64,000 nucleotides of DNA from Macrostomum hystrix (lineage: Eukaryota > Platyhelminthes > Macrostomidae), in contig CATNEN010000038.1 in assembly GCA_950097015.1 (NCBI GenBank), positions 19,316,001 to 19,380,000 of the forward strand. Reading direction: 5' to 3'. Position 1 is the stretch's first letter. Each line of letters starts with the position of its first letter. Position numbers and translations under genes: made by a program. The notes under the pieces are model-generated. The model searched no databases. It saw only the letters and a list, made by a program, of their open reading frames with translations, and was not told where the DNA came from. Of the stretch, positions 9,901-18,762 are shown piece after piece.

Positions 9901-12338
9901 AAGTCGTTCCTGTCCTGACTTTGCTGGCCCGGCATGAGTTCCGCTTTTAGTTCCGGCCATGCACTGTTGCATGTGAAGGTGATGAAGAGGTCCGGTCTTC
10001 CGTACATTCTCACGTAGGTCATGGCATCCTGTATTCGCTCATGCATGTAGCGCGGGCCACCTGTGAAAGATGATGGCAGAATGATGACCATCTGACCGAT
10101 GTCATTTGGATTTCTCTCATTGGCGACAGCGTCTCGCAGATGGATGTACTCCTCGGCCCTCAGCTTCGTCTGATTAAAGCGGATGAAATTCAGTCGCTCA
10201 GTCTCAATTTTAGCGTACATGTCCACTGCGAACTGAAGCAACAGCTTTCGGCACCTAAGAATGTAGTTGAAGCTTCCTTCTCGGACCATTAGCCTAAAGG
10301 CATAGAAGTCCATTGCTGACACATTCTTTGTCGCCGATGTGTTTCCAGTGCGAATGTCAATTTGCCTGATGTTGATGTGGTACCCATCCTCTCCGTCCCA
10401 GAAAATAAGCGGATACTGCAATGTATCATAGGCTTTGTGCAGCTCAGAAATCCTTTGCAACTGATTGCTTCGCAGCTGCAGAACAATGTCTCGCTTCTCA
10501 AATTCCTGCCCAACAATTTGAATTGCGACATCGTTAACAACTGGTGCGTTATATCTCCTCTCATGCTGGCCTGCAGGCCGTTTATCAGCACGAATGACTA
10601 CTCTGTGCTCCTCTGTGTCCCGTGGCAACCTCTCCATGGCAGTTTTAAATTGACGAACATAATTATTTTTCTCGTGCAGGACTTCCTGTAACTCAAATAC
10701 AATGTTGGCACGCACTCCTGGAGCGATTCTACATCGGCGCTCAACCTGCTCTTGATGATCTCCCATGAAGTAGATCTGCAGGAACTTTGGCTCCTCTCCA
10801 GGCAGTGGTAGCAATGATCCTATGTCATGGTACACCTGACCTTGGACTTTGAATGCAGGCATGAACCCTGGCTCACGGACAATACTTTTAGCTCCAAAAG
10901 AAGTCATTTGAAAGCAGCTGTTGTAGCACCGGATATTAGATAGAAAGTGCTCAGATTCTTCTGTCTCACCCAGCAACAGATGCCGAAGGCATGGTGGCAG
11001 GTTCTCGTTCAAAGGTTCAAGTATGACCTTTCCGTTGGAACAGCACATGCCTGGAGTTTCGTTGGCCCATCTTAATGCATTGCAGCGTGCGCATTTGACC
11101 GACATTCTCGCCATCGCAAGTTTAGGATGGACACCATAGACAACAGTGGGATCATAACTCAGAGCCGCATTCAGTGCCCAAGGACGTGGGCCAGCTGGCT
11201 GATCAGGTTCGTCAACGTTGGGGTTTGTTGGGGCCGGGGGTGGTCCAACAAATTGGAAGGTCTCAGCGCGTTCCCTATGCCGCTCTCGATCATCCTGCCG
11301 ACGCACTTCAGCCTGGTTGGCTGTTTCATTGCGACGGGCCTCGGCAGTCCGGTCTCTGTCCAGTTCTTGGCGCTGCTGTGTCTGGACTGCAGTCTCATTG
11401 CGACGGGCCTCGGCAGTCCGGTCTCTGTCCAGTTCTTGGCGCTGCTGTGTCTGGACTGCAGTCTCATTGCGACGGGCCTCGGCAGTCCGGTCTCTGTCCA
11501 GTTCTTGGCGCTGCTGTGTCTGGACTGCAGTCTCATTGCGACGGGCCTCGGCAGTCCGGTCTCTGTCCAGTTCTTGGCGCTGCTGTGTCTGGACTGCAGT
11601 CTCATTGCGACGGGCCTCGGCAGTCCGGTCTCTGTCCAGTTCTTGGCGCTGCTGTGTCTGGACTGCAGTCTCATTGCGACGGGCCTCGGCAGTCCGGTCT
11701 CTGTCCAGTTCTTGGCGCTGCTGTGTCTGGACTGCAGTCTCATTGCGACGGGCCTCGGCAGTCCGGTCTCTGTCCAGTTCTTGGCGCTGCTGTGTCTGGA
11801 CTGCAGTCTCATTGCGACGGGCCTCGGCAGTCCGGTCTCTGTCCAGTTCTTGGCGCTGCTGTGTCTGGACTGCAGTCTCATTGCGACGGGCCTCGGCAGT
11901 CCGGTCTCTGTCCAGTTCTTGGCGCTGCTGTGTCTGGACTGCAGTCTCATTGCGACGGGCCTCGGCAGTCCGGTCTCTGTCCAGTTCTTGGCGCTGCTGT
12001 GTCTGGACTGCAGTCTCATTGCGACGGGCCTCGGCAGTTCGCTCTCTGTTAAGCTCTCGTCGCCTATCTACGTCTCTGCCGTGACTGGCTGTAGAACTTA
12101 TTGCAGCTCCAGCACTGCTTCCACTGGTGCCTGATGTCTGTGCTCTTGTCCGAGGTCGAAGGTTATAAGGCTGGACTGGCTCAGCTTCATTTTCACTTGA
12201 AGCTGCTTGTGGCTGTGCTGAGGTGCTTGGTCTAGGTACTGCTGTTGTTGCGCCGTCTTCTACTGCATCGTTTGGCCTTGCTGTTGCTCGTCGAGCTGCT
12301 TTAGTCAAGCGACTTAAAAAACTTTTCTTAGGTGGCAT
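6987..12338 (-). CDS. Helitron Rep-helicase (HUH endonuclease plus PIF1-like helicase), copy 1
   Basis: Uninterrupted 1783-residue frame. A basic N-terminus is followed by about eleven 23-residue repeats rich in Arg, Glu and Gln (about 94-350), then a Cys-rich segment (KCARCNALRW, then CCSNGK) of zinc-finger type. The Helitron-like N-terminal/Rep domain holds the HUH motif in GLPHAHILIWL (about 850) and the paired tyrosines in KYICKYVNKG (about 990). The helicase has Walker A GGTGKTF (about 1355), Walker B IVWDECTM, motif III SGDFRQTLP and the C-terminal INKAQGQS and YVACSRV motifs (1720-1760). In this family the Rep domain nicks and joins DNA while the helicase unwinds it for rolling-circle transposition. 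No stop or frameshift is present, so it may be active. The start is the first ATG, followed by PPKKSFLSRL. Confidence 0.95.
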   Translation of the reverse strand: MPPKKSFLSRLTKAARRATARPNDAVEDGATTAVPRPSTSAQPQAASSENEAEPVQPYNLRPRTRAQTSGTSGSSAGAAISSTASHGRDVDRRRELNRERTAEARRNETAVQTQQRQELDRDRTAEARRNETAVQTQQRQELDRDRTAEARRNETAVQTQQRQELDRDRTAEARRNETAVQTQQRQELDRDRTAEARRNETAVQTQQRQELDRDRTAEARRNETAVQTQQRQELDRDRTAEARRNETAVQTQQRQELDRDRTAEARRNETAVQTQQRQELDRDRTAEARRNETAVQTQQRQELDRDRTAEARRNETAVQTQQRQELDRDRTAEARRNETANQAEVRRQDDRERHRERAETFQFVGPPPAPTNPNVDEPDQPAGPRPWALNAALSYDPTVVYGVHPKLAMARMSVKCARCNALRWANETPGMCCSNGKVILEPLNENLPPCLRHLLLGETEESEHFLSNIRCYNSCFQMTSFGAKSIVREPGFMPAFKVQGQVYHDIGSLLPLPGEEPKFLQIYFMGDHQEQVERRCRIAPGVRANIVFELQEVLHEKNNYVRQFKTAMERLPRDTEEHRVVIRADKRPAGQHERRYNAPVVNDVAIQIVGQEFEKRDIVLQLRSNQLQRISELHKAYDTLQYPLIFWDGEDGYHINIRQIDIRTGNTSATKNVSAMDFYAFRLMVREGSFNYILRCRKLLLQFAVDMYAKIETERLNFIRFNQTKLRAEEYIHLRDAVANERNPNDIGQMVIILPSSFTGGPRYMHERIQDAMTYVRMYGRPDLFITFTCNSAWPELKAELMPGQQSQDRNDLVARVFQLKLKQLMEYITKGAIFGPTRCDMYTIEWQKRGLPHAHILIWLRSRIRPNQLDEVIRAEIPNPDEDPQLYLTVTKQMIHGPCGRLNPNSPCMKDNICSKKYPKALLSETVTGQDGYPLYRRRSREDGGFTTRIILRSHGNEEIDLDNRWVVPYCPLLSKVFNAHINVEYCNSVKSIKYICKYVNKGSDQAVFNIEGPGGIVNEFDEVNRFKSGRYISSNEAMWRIFGFSIHERHPTVMHLSVHLENGQRVYFTEENIQQRAQRPQDTTLTAFFKLCAEDPFARTLLYHQVPAYYTWNASSKGWKRRVQGAAVPGHPEIRQTDALARVYTVHPNHRECYYLRILLHTVIGPTSFRHIRTVEGHTCQTFHEACQRLGLLEDDAQWRATLEEAATVRSPSHLRDLFAIMVATCGLSDPLQLWETFKEPMAEDILFRARFVAQEPELPFTEAVFNEALLRIEDKVLELTDRYLDSFGLPKANRTGQQDNLCREMLRERGYDQEQLGQFIEENEPRLMPEQLEAYRELLRRVNNNVGGMVFLDAPGGTGKTFLINLLLAKVRQRGDVAIAVASSGIAATLLPGGRTAHSALKLPLDLSRAENPLCNIKKNTGTARVLQACKLIVWDECTMSHKLAFEALNLTLKDLRNNNQLMGGITLLLSGDFRQTLPVIPRGTPADEINACLKSSHLWPSVVKLHLRTNMRATIQGDETAHEFSANLLRIGNGLLEISTEDGQSSIATIGTIVQSVQKLKAKVYPNLMVRYADVDWLSERAILCPRNDAANEINYQLLQELPGAVFTYKSIDTTLTDDTAVEYPVEFLNSLDPPGTPSHNLQLKVGAPIMLLRNLNAPRLCNGTRLIVRRLFPHVIEATIMTGSGRGESVFVPRIPIIPTDLPFQFKRLQFPVRVCFAMTINKAQGQSLKVAGINLETPCFSHGQLYVACSRVGTPAGLFIFAPRGRTKNVVYPQDLR
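11329..12050 (-). repeat. 69-bp in-frame tandem repeat in the Helitron ORF, copy 1
   Basis: Ten near-identical 69-bp units (23 codons, containing TAEARRNETA) plus one diverged unit at the 5' side of the coding sequence. The period is a multiple of three, so all six frames stay open for long stretches; the long plus-strand frames over this span are shadows. Confidence 0.93.
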
Positions 12339-13036
12339 CTGAAAGTTAGAAGTAGTCCGAATGACAGGGGACCTGTGTTGAAAATTCTTTCTCTTCTCTT
12401 CAGTGGGAGAGGCTAAGCCTCTGTATATTTTAGCAAAGCACTGTACGCCAGCCTCTCTCTTTCTTCTATCCCAGGCTGGCTGGAGAGAAATATCGACTGG
12501 AGAGACAGTCTAGGGGTTTGGGCTGTGTACATTCACGGCTTGAAATACAATGTACAGTCTGGGGCTTCGGCGCCCGGGGAAGGGAGGGGGTGGCTGTAAT
12601 AAAATTTGGCCCGCAGAGTGGCGGAGGGGAGTTGGGGTGGCTGTCCTCGGAAAACAAAAAGTGACTCACTTTGAGATGATGCAGCTTTGCTCTGGATTGA
12701 GTAGAGATGTTCAAAATTGACAGCATTGTTGGAAAACATGTAAAGTGTAAGTGGATCAAATTTGGAGAAAATCTGACAAAGTGGGGCGACGATATGTCGA
12801 ATTGAGTGATATTTTTACGATTTTTGAGCAGTTTTTTGCACTTTTGAGCAGGAAGGAAATGATTTTTCGGGAATTTGAGTAGCCTATTGCACTCAGCGTA
12901 GGTGGTTTTAGGTATGTGCAAAGTTTGGTGCGATTTGGTTGAGCGGTTTCGGCGTCTATAAAGACAAAAGGTTGCACACAGACAGACAGACAGACAGACA
13001 GAGTTTTCACTTTTATATATATAGACTAGCTTTTTT

Positions 13037-13056
13037 TGCCCGTTGTTTTTGGGGCA
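13037..13056 (-). other. Helitron 3' terminal hairpin, copy 2
   Basis: Same TGCCC/GGGCA stem as copy 1, here directly upstream of the junction with copy 1. An intact terminator-like hairpin at an internal junction means replication or joining passed this signal. Confidence 0.85.
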
Positions 13057-13410
13057 GAAATTTAAAGCAAAGCAGTAAGCAATTCACGTCTCTGTATTAA
13101 CTTTATAGTGAAGGTCACCATTTATTTATTTACTGCATTAATGAAAAGTGAAGAGTTTGTTAAAGGGCGTTTTAAGTAAAAAATGGTAGGGGCATCTTAT
13201 TCCCATGATTAAAATTTAGGGGGCGACTGCCCCCCCGCCCCCCCTAAATCTGCCTCTGTATACAGTATGCATGTACACGCGTATACATAAGGAAAATAGC
13301 CATGGCATAACAATAACAATGTCAAAGAAACAAAATTAAACTGTTTCAGAGTTCAGAGTTAGACAGGTCAAGGTCAATTCGTGACTACTTTTCTATTAAT
13401 TGCTTGCGAG

Positions 13411-16400
13411 TCACCTCAAGTCCTGGGGATACACCACATTCTTCGTTCTTCCCCTTGGTGCGAAAATGAATAGGCCAGCTGGAGTTCCAACACGGGAGCA
13501 GGCGACATAAAGCTGCCCATGCGAGAAGCAAGGAGTCTCCAGGTTGATGCCAGCCACCTTCAGCGACTGTCCCTGAGCCTTGTTAATAGTCATCGCAAAG
13601 CACACTCTCACAGGGAACTGCAGTCGCTTGAACTGAAATGGCAGGTCCGTGGGGATAATTGGAATCCGGGGAACGAACACAGACTCTCCTCTGCCAGATC
13701 CAGTCATTATCGTGGCCTCAATCACGTGTGGGAAGAGCCGCCTGACTATCAGTCTGGTGCCGTTACACAGCCTTGGCGCATTCAGGTTGCGGAGGAGCAT
13801 AATTGGTGCCCCAACTTTCAGCTGCAAGTTGTGCGATGGAGTTCCAGGAGGATCTAGAGAGTTCAGAAACTCAACAGGATACTCCACAGCGGTGTCATCA
13901 GTCAACGTTGTATCAATTGACTTGTAGGTGAAAACTGCACCTGGCAACTCCTGAAGCAGTTGGTAGTTAATTTCGTTGGCGGCATCATTTCTAGGACACA
14001 GAATTGCCCTCTCTGACAGCCAGTCAACGTCAGCATATCGAACCATCAGGTTCGGGTAAACTTTTGCCTTGAGCTTCTGCACTGACTGCACAATGGTTCC
14101 GATTGTAGCGATCGATGACTGCCCATCCTCGGTGCTAATCTCCAGCAGACCATTGCCGATTCGCAATAGATTGGCAGAGAACTCATGAGCTGTTTCGTCT
14201 CCTTGAATTGTAGCTCTCATGTTTGTTCGTAGGTGCAACTTCACAACCGATGGCCACAGGTGAGATGATTTTAGGCAAGCATTAATCTCATCAGCAGGAG
14301 TGCCACGCGGAATCACAGGCAGCGTCTGTCTAAAGTCTCCAGACAGCAGCAGAGTGATACCACCCATCAGTTGATTGTTGTTGCGCAGGTCTTTCAAAGT
14401 TAAGTTGAGTGCTTCAAATGCCAGTTTGTGGGACATGGTACACTCATCCCAGACGATGAGCTTGCAAGCCTGAAGCACTCTGGCAGTGCCTGTGTTTTTC
14501 TTGATGTTGCACAGCGGATTCTCCGCTCGAGACAGATCAAGCGGCAACTTCAGTGCTGAGTGGGCAGTGCGACCGCCTGGCAGCAAGGTGGCTGCAATTC
14601 CAGAGGAAGCTACAGCAATGGCAACGTCGCCTCGTTGCCTGACCTTTGCCAGAAGGAGGTTGATTAGAAATGTTTTTCCTGTGCCACCTGGAGCATCAAG
14701 AAAAACCATGCCACCAACGTTGTTGTTGACTCTGCGCAATAGCTCGCGGTACGCCTCTAGCTGCTCAGGCATGAGTCGGGGCTCATTCTCCTCTATGAAC
14801 TGTCCCAGCTGCTCCTGGTCATAGCCTCTTTCTCGCAGCATCTCCCTGCACAGGTTGTCCTGTTGTCCTGTCCTGTTTGCTTTTGGGAGTCCAAAAGAAT
14901 CTAGATAGCGATCGGTCAACTCCAGCACCTTGTCCTCAATGCGCAGCAGGGCCTCGTTAAACACTGCTTCTGTGAATGGCAACTCTGGCTCCTGAGCCAC
15001 GAATCGCGCCCGGAAGAGAATGTCTTCGGCCATGGGTTCTTTGAATGTTTCCCAAAGCTGAAGTGGATCAGAGAGACCACAGGTGGCAACCATGATGGCA
15101 AAGAGATCTCGCAGGTGACTTGGTGAGCGCACCGTTGCCGCTTCCTCCAATGTCGCTCTCCATTGAGCATCATCTTCCAGCAGTCCCAGTCGCTGACATG
15201 CTTCATGAAAAGTTTGGCAGGTATGGCCTTCCACCGTTCTAATGTGTCTAAATGACGTCGGACCAATCACGGTGTGTAGCAATATACGCAGGTAGTAGCA
15301 TTCACGGTGGTTTGGGTGCACCGTGTACACTCTGGCTAATGCATCAGTCTGTCGTATTTCAGGATGGCCCGGAACTGCAGCGCCTTGAACCCGCCGCTTC
15401 CATCCTTTCGAAGAGGCGTTCCATGTGTAATAGGCAGGCACCTGGTGGTACAGCAAAGTCCTGGCAAAGGGGTCTTCAGCGCACAACTTGAAGAAAGCAG
15501 TAAGAGTAGTGTCCTGTGGCCTTTGAGCACGCTGCTGGATGTTCTCCTCCGTAAAGTATACTCTCTGACCGTTTTCCAGGTGCACACTGAGGTGCATGAC
15601 AGTTGGGTGGCGTTCATGAATAGAGAATCCGAAGATTCGCCACATTGCCTCGTTGGAGCTGATATACCTTCCGCTCTTGAAGCGATTGACTTCGTCAAAT
15701 TCGTTTACTATGCCTCCAGGTCCCTCAATGTTGAACACTGCTTGGTCGCTACCCTTGTTCACGTACTTGCAAATGTACTTGATTGATTTAACAGAGTTGC
15801 AGTACTCAACGTTGATGTGTGCATTGAACACTTTGGACAGTAGCGGGCAGTAGGGAACGACCCATCTGTTGTCCAGATCGATCTCTTCATTCCCATGGCT
15901 GCGTAGAATAATGCGAGTGGTAAAGCCGCCATCCTCACGTGATCTCCGTCGATACAGCGGATAACCGTCTTGTCCTGTCACCGTCTCACTTAGTAGAGCC
16001 TTGGGATACTTTTTCGAGCAAATGTTGTCCTTCATGCAAGGCGAATTCGGATTGAGGCGCCCGCAGGGTCCATGAATCATCTGCTTAGTGACAGTAAGAT
16101 AGAGCTGAGGATCCTCATCCGGATTGGGAATCTCAGCGCGGATGACCTCGTCAAGCTGATTCGGCCTGATCCGGCTTCGCAGCCAAATCAATATATGAGC
16201 GTGTGGCAGCCCTCGCTTTTGCCACTCAATGGTGTACATGTCGCATCTAGTGGGACCAAAGATGGCGCCTTTTGTGATGTACTCCATAAGTTGTTTCAGC
16301 TTTAGTTGGAACACTCGCGCCACCAAGTCGTTCCTGTCCTGACTTTGCTGGCCCGGCATGAGTTCCGCTTTTAGTTCCGGCCATGCACTGTTGCATGTGA

Positions 16401-18762
16401 AGGTGATGAAGAGGTCCGGTCTTCCGTACATTCTCACGTAGGTCATGGCATCCTGTATTCGCTCATGCATGTAGCGCGGGCCACCTGTGAAAGATGATGG
16501 CAGAATGATGACCATCTGACCGATGTCATTTGGATTTCTCTCATTGGCGACAGCGTCTCGCAGATGGATGTACTCCTCGGCCCTCAGCTTCGTCTGATTA
16601 AAGCGGATGAAATTCAGTCGCTCAGTCTCAATTTTAGCGTACATGTCCACTGCGAACTGAAGCAACAGCTTTCGGCACCTAAGAATGTAGTTGAAGCTTC
16701 CTTCTCGGACCATTAGCCTAAAGGCATAGAAGTCCATTGCTGACACATTCTTTGTCGCCGATGTGTTTCCAGTGCGAATGTCAATTTGCCTGATGTTGAT
16801 GTGGTACCCATCCTCTCCGTCCCAGAAAATAAGCGGATACTGCAATGTATCATAGGCTTTGTGCAGCTCAGAAATCCTTTGCAACTGATTGCTTCGCAGC
16901 TGCAGAACAATGTCTCGCTTCTCAAATTCCTGCCCAACAATTTGAATTGCGACATCGTTAACAACTGGTGCGTTATATCTCCTCTCATGCTGGCCTGCAG
17001 GCCGTTTATCAGCACGAATGACTACTCTGTGCTCCTCTGTGTCCCGTGGCAACCTCTCCATGGCAGTTTTAAATTGACGAACATAATTATTTTTCTCGTG
17101 CAGGACTTCCTGTAACTCAAATACAATGTTGGCACGCACTCCTGGAGCGATTCTACATCGGCGCTCAACCTGCTCTTGATGATCTCCCATGAAGTAGATC
17201 TGCAGGAACTTTGGCTCCTCTCCAGGCAGTGGTAGCAATGATCCTATGTCATGGTACACCTGACCTTGGACTTTGAATGCAGGCATGAACCCTGGCTCAC
17301 GGACAATACTTTTAGCTCCAAAAGAAGTCATTTGAAAGCAGCTGTTGTAGCACCGGATATTAGATAGAAAGTGCTCAGATTCTTCTGTCTCACCCAGCAA
17401 CAGATGCCGAAGGCATGGTGGCAGGTTCTCGTTCAAAGGTTCAAGTATGACCTTTCCGTTGGAACAGCACATGCCTGGAGTTTCGTTGGCCCATCTTAAT
17501 GCATTGCAGCGTGCGCATTTGACCGACATTCTCGCCATCGCAAGTTTAGGATGGACACCATAGACAACAGTGGGATCATAACTCAGAGCCGCATTCAGTG
17601 CCCAAGGACGTGGGCCAGCTGGCTGATCAGGTTCGTCAACGTTGGGGTTTGTTGGGGCCGGGGGTGGTCCAACAAATTGGAAGGTCTCAGCGCGTTCCCT
17701 ATGCCGCTCTCGATCATCCTGCCGACGCACTTCAGCCTGGTTGGCTGTTTCATTGCGACGGGCCTCGGCAGTCCGGTCTCTGTCCAGTTCTTGGCGCTGC
17801 TGTGTCTGGACTGCAGTCTCATTGCGACGGGCCTCGGCAGTCCGGTCTCTGTCCAGTTCTTGGCGCTGCTGTGTCTGGACTGCAGTCTCATTGCGACGGG
17901 CCTCGGCAGTCCGGTCTCTGTCCAGTTCTTGGCGCTGCTGTGTCTGGACTGCAGTCTCATTGCGACGGGCCTCGGCAGTCCGGTCTCTGTCCAGTTCTTG
18001 GCGCTGCTGTGTCTGGACTGCAGTCTCATTGCGACGGGCCTCGGCAGTCCGGTCTCTGTCCAGTTCTTGGCGCTGCTGTGTCTGGACTGCAGTCTCATTG
18101 CGACGGGCCTCGGCAGTCCGGTCTCTGTCCAGTTCTTGGCGCTGCTGTGTCTGGACTGCAGTCTCATTGCGACGGGCCTCGGCAGTCCGGTCTCTGTCCA
18201 GTTCTTGGCGCTGCTGTGTCTGGACTGCAGTCTCATTGCGACGGGCCTCGGCAGTCCGGTCTCTGTCCAGTTCTTGGCGCTGCTGTGTCTGGACTGCAGT
18301 CTCATTGCGACGGGCCTCGGCAGTCCGGTCTCTGTCCAGTTCTTGGCGCTGCTGTGTCTGGACTGCAGTCTCATTGCGACGGGCCTCGGCAGTCCGGTCT
18401 CTGTCCAGTTCTTGGCGCTGCTGTGTCTGGACTGCAGTCTCATTGCGACGGGCCTCGGCAGTTCGCTCTCTGTTAAGCTCTCGTCGCCTATCTACGTCTC
18501 TGCCGTGACTGGCTGTAGAACTTATTGCAGCTCCAGCACTGCTTCCACTGGTGCCTGATGTCTGTGCTCTTGTCCGAGGTCGAAGGTTATAAGGCTGGAC
18601 TGGCTCAGCTTCATTTTCACTTGAAGCTGCTTGTGGCTGTGCTGAGGTGCTTGGTCTAGGTACTGCTGTTGTTGCGCCGTCTTCTACTGCATCGTTTGGC
18701 CTTGCTGTTGCTCGTCGAGCTGCTTTAGTCAAGCGACTTAAAAAACTTTTCTTAGGTGGCAT
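13411..18762 (-). CDS. Helitron Rep-helicase, copy 2
   Basis: 1783-residue frame with the same predicted protein as the frame at 6987-12338: N-terminal 23-residue repeats, Cys-rich segment, Rep domain with HAH motif and two tyrosines, and PIF1-type helicase with GGTGKT Walker A and SGDFRQ motifs. It is intact, without stops. Identity of two 5.3-kb coding frames implies very recent duplication, gene conversion or an assembly duplication. Copy-specific expression could not be told apart. Confidence 0.95.
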   Translation of the reverse strand: MPPKKSFLSRLTKAARRATARPNDAVEDGATTAVPRPSTSAQPQAASSENEAEPVQPYNLRPRTRAQTSGTSGSSAGAAISSTASHGRDVDRRRELNRERTAEARRNETAVQTQQRQELDRDRTAEARRNETAVQTQQRQELDRDRTAEARRNETAVQTQQRQELDRDRTAEARRNETAVQTQQRQELDRDRTAEARRNETAVQTQQRQELDRDRTAEARRNETAVQTQQRQELDRDRTAEARRNETAVQTQQRQELDRDRTAEARRNETAVQTQQRQELDRDRTAEARRNETAVQTQQRQELDRDRTAEARRNETAVQTQQRQELDRDRTAEARRNETANQAEVRRQDDRERHRERAETFQFVGPPPAPTNPNVDEPDQPAGPRPWALNAALSYDPTVVYGVHPKLAMARMSVKCARCNALRWANETPGMCCSNGKVILEPLNENLPPCLRHLLLGETEESEHFLSNIRCYNSCFQMTSFGAKSIVREPGFMPAFKVQGQVYHDIGSLLPLPGEEPKFLQIYFMGDHQEQVERRCRIAPGVRANIVFELQEVLHEKNNYVRQFKTAMERLPRDTEEHRVVIRADKRPAGQHERRYNAPVVNDVAIQIVGQEFEKRDIVLQLRSNQLQRISELHKAYDTLQYPLIFWDGEDGYHINIRQIDIRTGNTSATKNVSAMDFYAFRLMVREGSFNYILRCRKLLLQFAVDMYAKIETERLNFIRFNQTKLRAEEYIHLRDAVANERNPNDIGQMVIILPSSFTGGPRYMHERIQDAMTYVRMYGRPDLFITFTCNSAWPELKAELMPGQQSQDRNDLVARVFQLKLKQLMEYITKGAIFGPTRCDMYTIEWQKRGLPHAHILIWLRSRIRPNQLDEVIRAEIPNPDEDPQLYLTVTKQMIHGPCGRLNPNSPCMKDNICSKKYPKALLSETVTGQDGYPLYRRRSREDGGFTTRIILRSHGNEEIDLDNRWVVPYCPLLSKVFNAHINVEYCNSVKSIKYICKYVNKGSDQAVFNIEGPGGIVNEFDEVNRFKSGRYISSNEAMWRIFGFSIHERHPTVMHLSVHLENGQRVYFTEENIQQRAQRPQDTTLTAFFKLCAEDPFARTLLYHQVPAYYTWNASSKGWKRRVQGAAVPGHPEIRQTDALARVYTVHPNHRECYYLRILLHTVIGPTSFRHIRTVEGHTCQTFHEACQRLGLLEDDAQWRATLEEAATVRSPSHLRDLFAIMVATCGLSDPLQLWETFKEPMAEDILFRARFVAQEPELPFTEAVFNEALLRIEDKVLELTDRYLDSFGLPKANRTGQQDNLCREMLRERGYDQEQLGQFIEENEPRLMPEQLEAYRELLRRVNNNVGGMVFLDAPGGTGKTFLINLLLAKVRQRGDVAIAVASSGIAATLLPGGRTAHSALKLPLDLSRAENPLCNIKKNTGTARVLQACKLIVWDECTMSHKLAFEALNLTLKDLRNNNQLMGGITLLLSGDFRQTLPVIPRGTPADEINACLKSSHLWPSVVKLHLRTNMRATIQGDETAHEFSANLLRIGNGLLEISTEDGQSSIATIGTIVQSVQKLKAKVYPNLMVRYADVDWLSERAILCPRNDAANEINYQLLQELPGAVFTYKSIDTTLTDDTAVEYPVEFLNSLDPPGTPSHNLQLKVGAPIMLLRNLNAPRLCNGTRLIVRRLFPHVIEATIMTGSGRGESVFVPRIPIIPTDLPFQFKRLQFPVRVCFAMTINKAQGQSLKVAGINLETPCFSHGQLYVACSRVGTPAGLFIFAPRGRTKNVVYPQDLR
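17753..18474 (-). repeat. 69-bp in-frame tandem repeat in the Helitron ORF, copy 2
   Basis: Same array as in copy 1 with the same number of units, encoding the charged 23-residue repeat at the N-terminus of the Rep-helicase. Confidence 0.93.

Larger units (their letters stand above)
6602..13025 (-). mobile_element. Autonomous Helitron, copy 1 (downstream member of a tandem pair)
   Basis: 6424 bp. Read on the minus strand, the element starts with TC (TCTATATATATAAAAGTG, 5' end at 13025) and ends with CTAG (6605-6602), preceded by a GC hairpin. These are classical Helitron termini. The next host base is T (6601). It contains one long Rep-helicase frame (6987-12338). The 5' leader of about 690 bp has a GTCT/GTCA microsatellite next to the terminus. 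The 3' part (about 6740-6840) contains a truncated hAT-type MITE whose intact version survives in the third Helitron of this window. Copy 2 abuts at 13026 with no intervening base. Confidence 0.95.

Noticed and set aside
11127-12134. Plus-strand frames of about 290-335 codons over the Helitron N-terminus
   Set aside because: They come from the 69-bp array, whose period is a multiple of three; the minus-strand frame has the Helitron domains.
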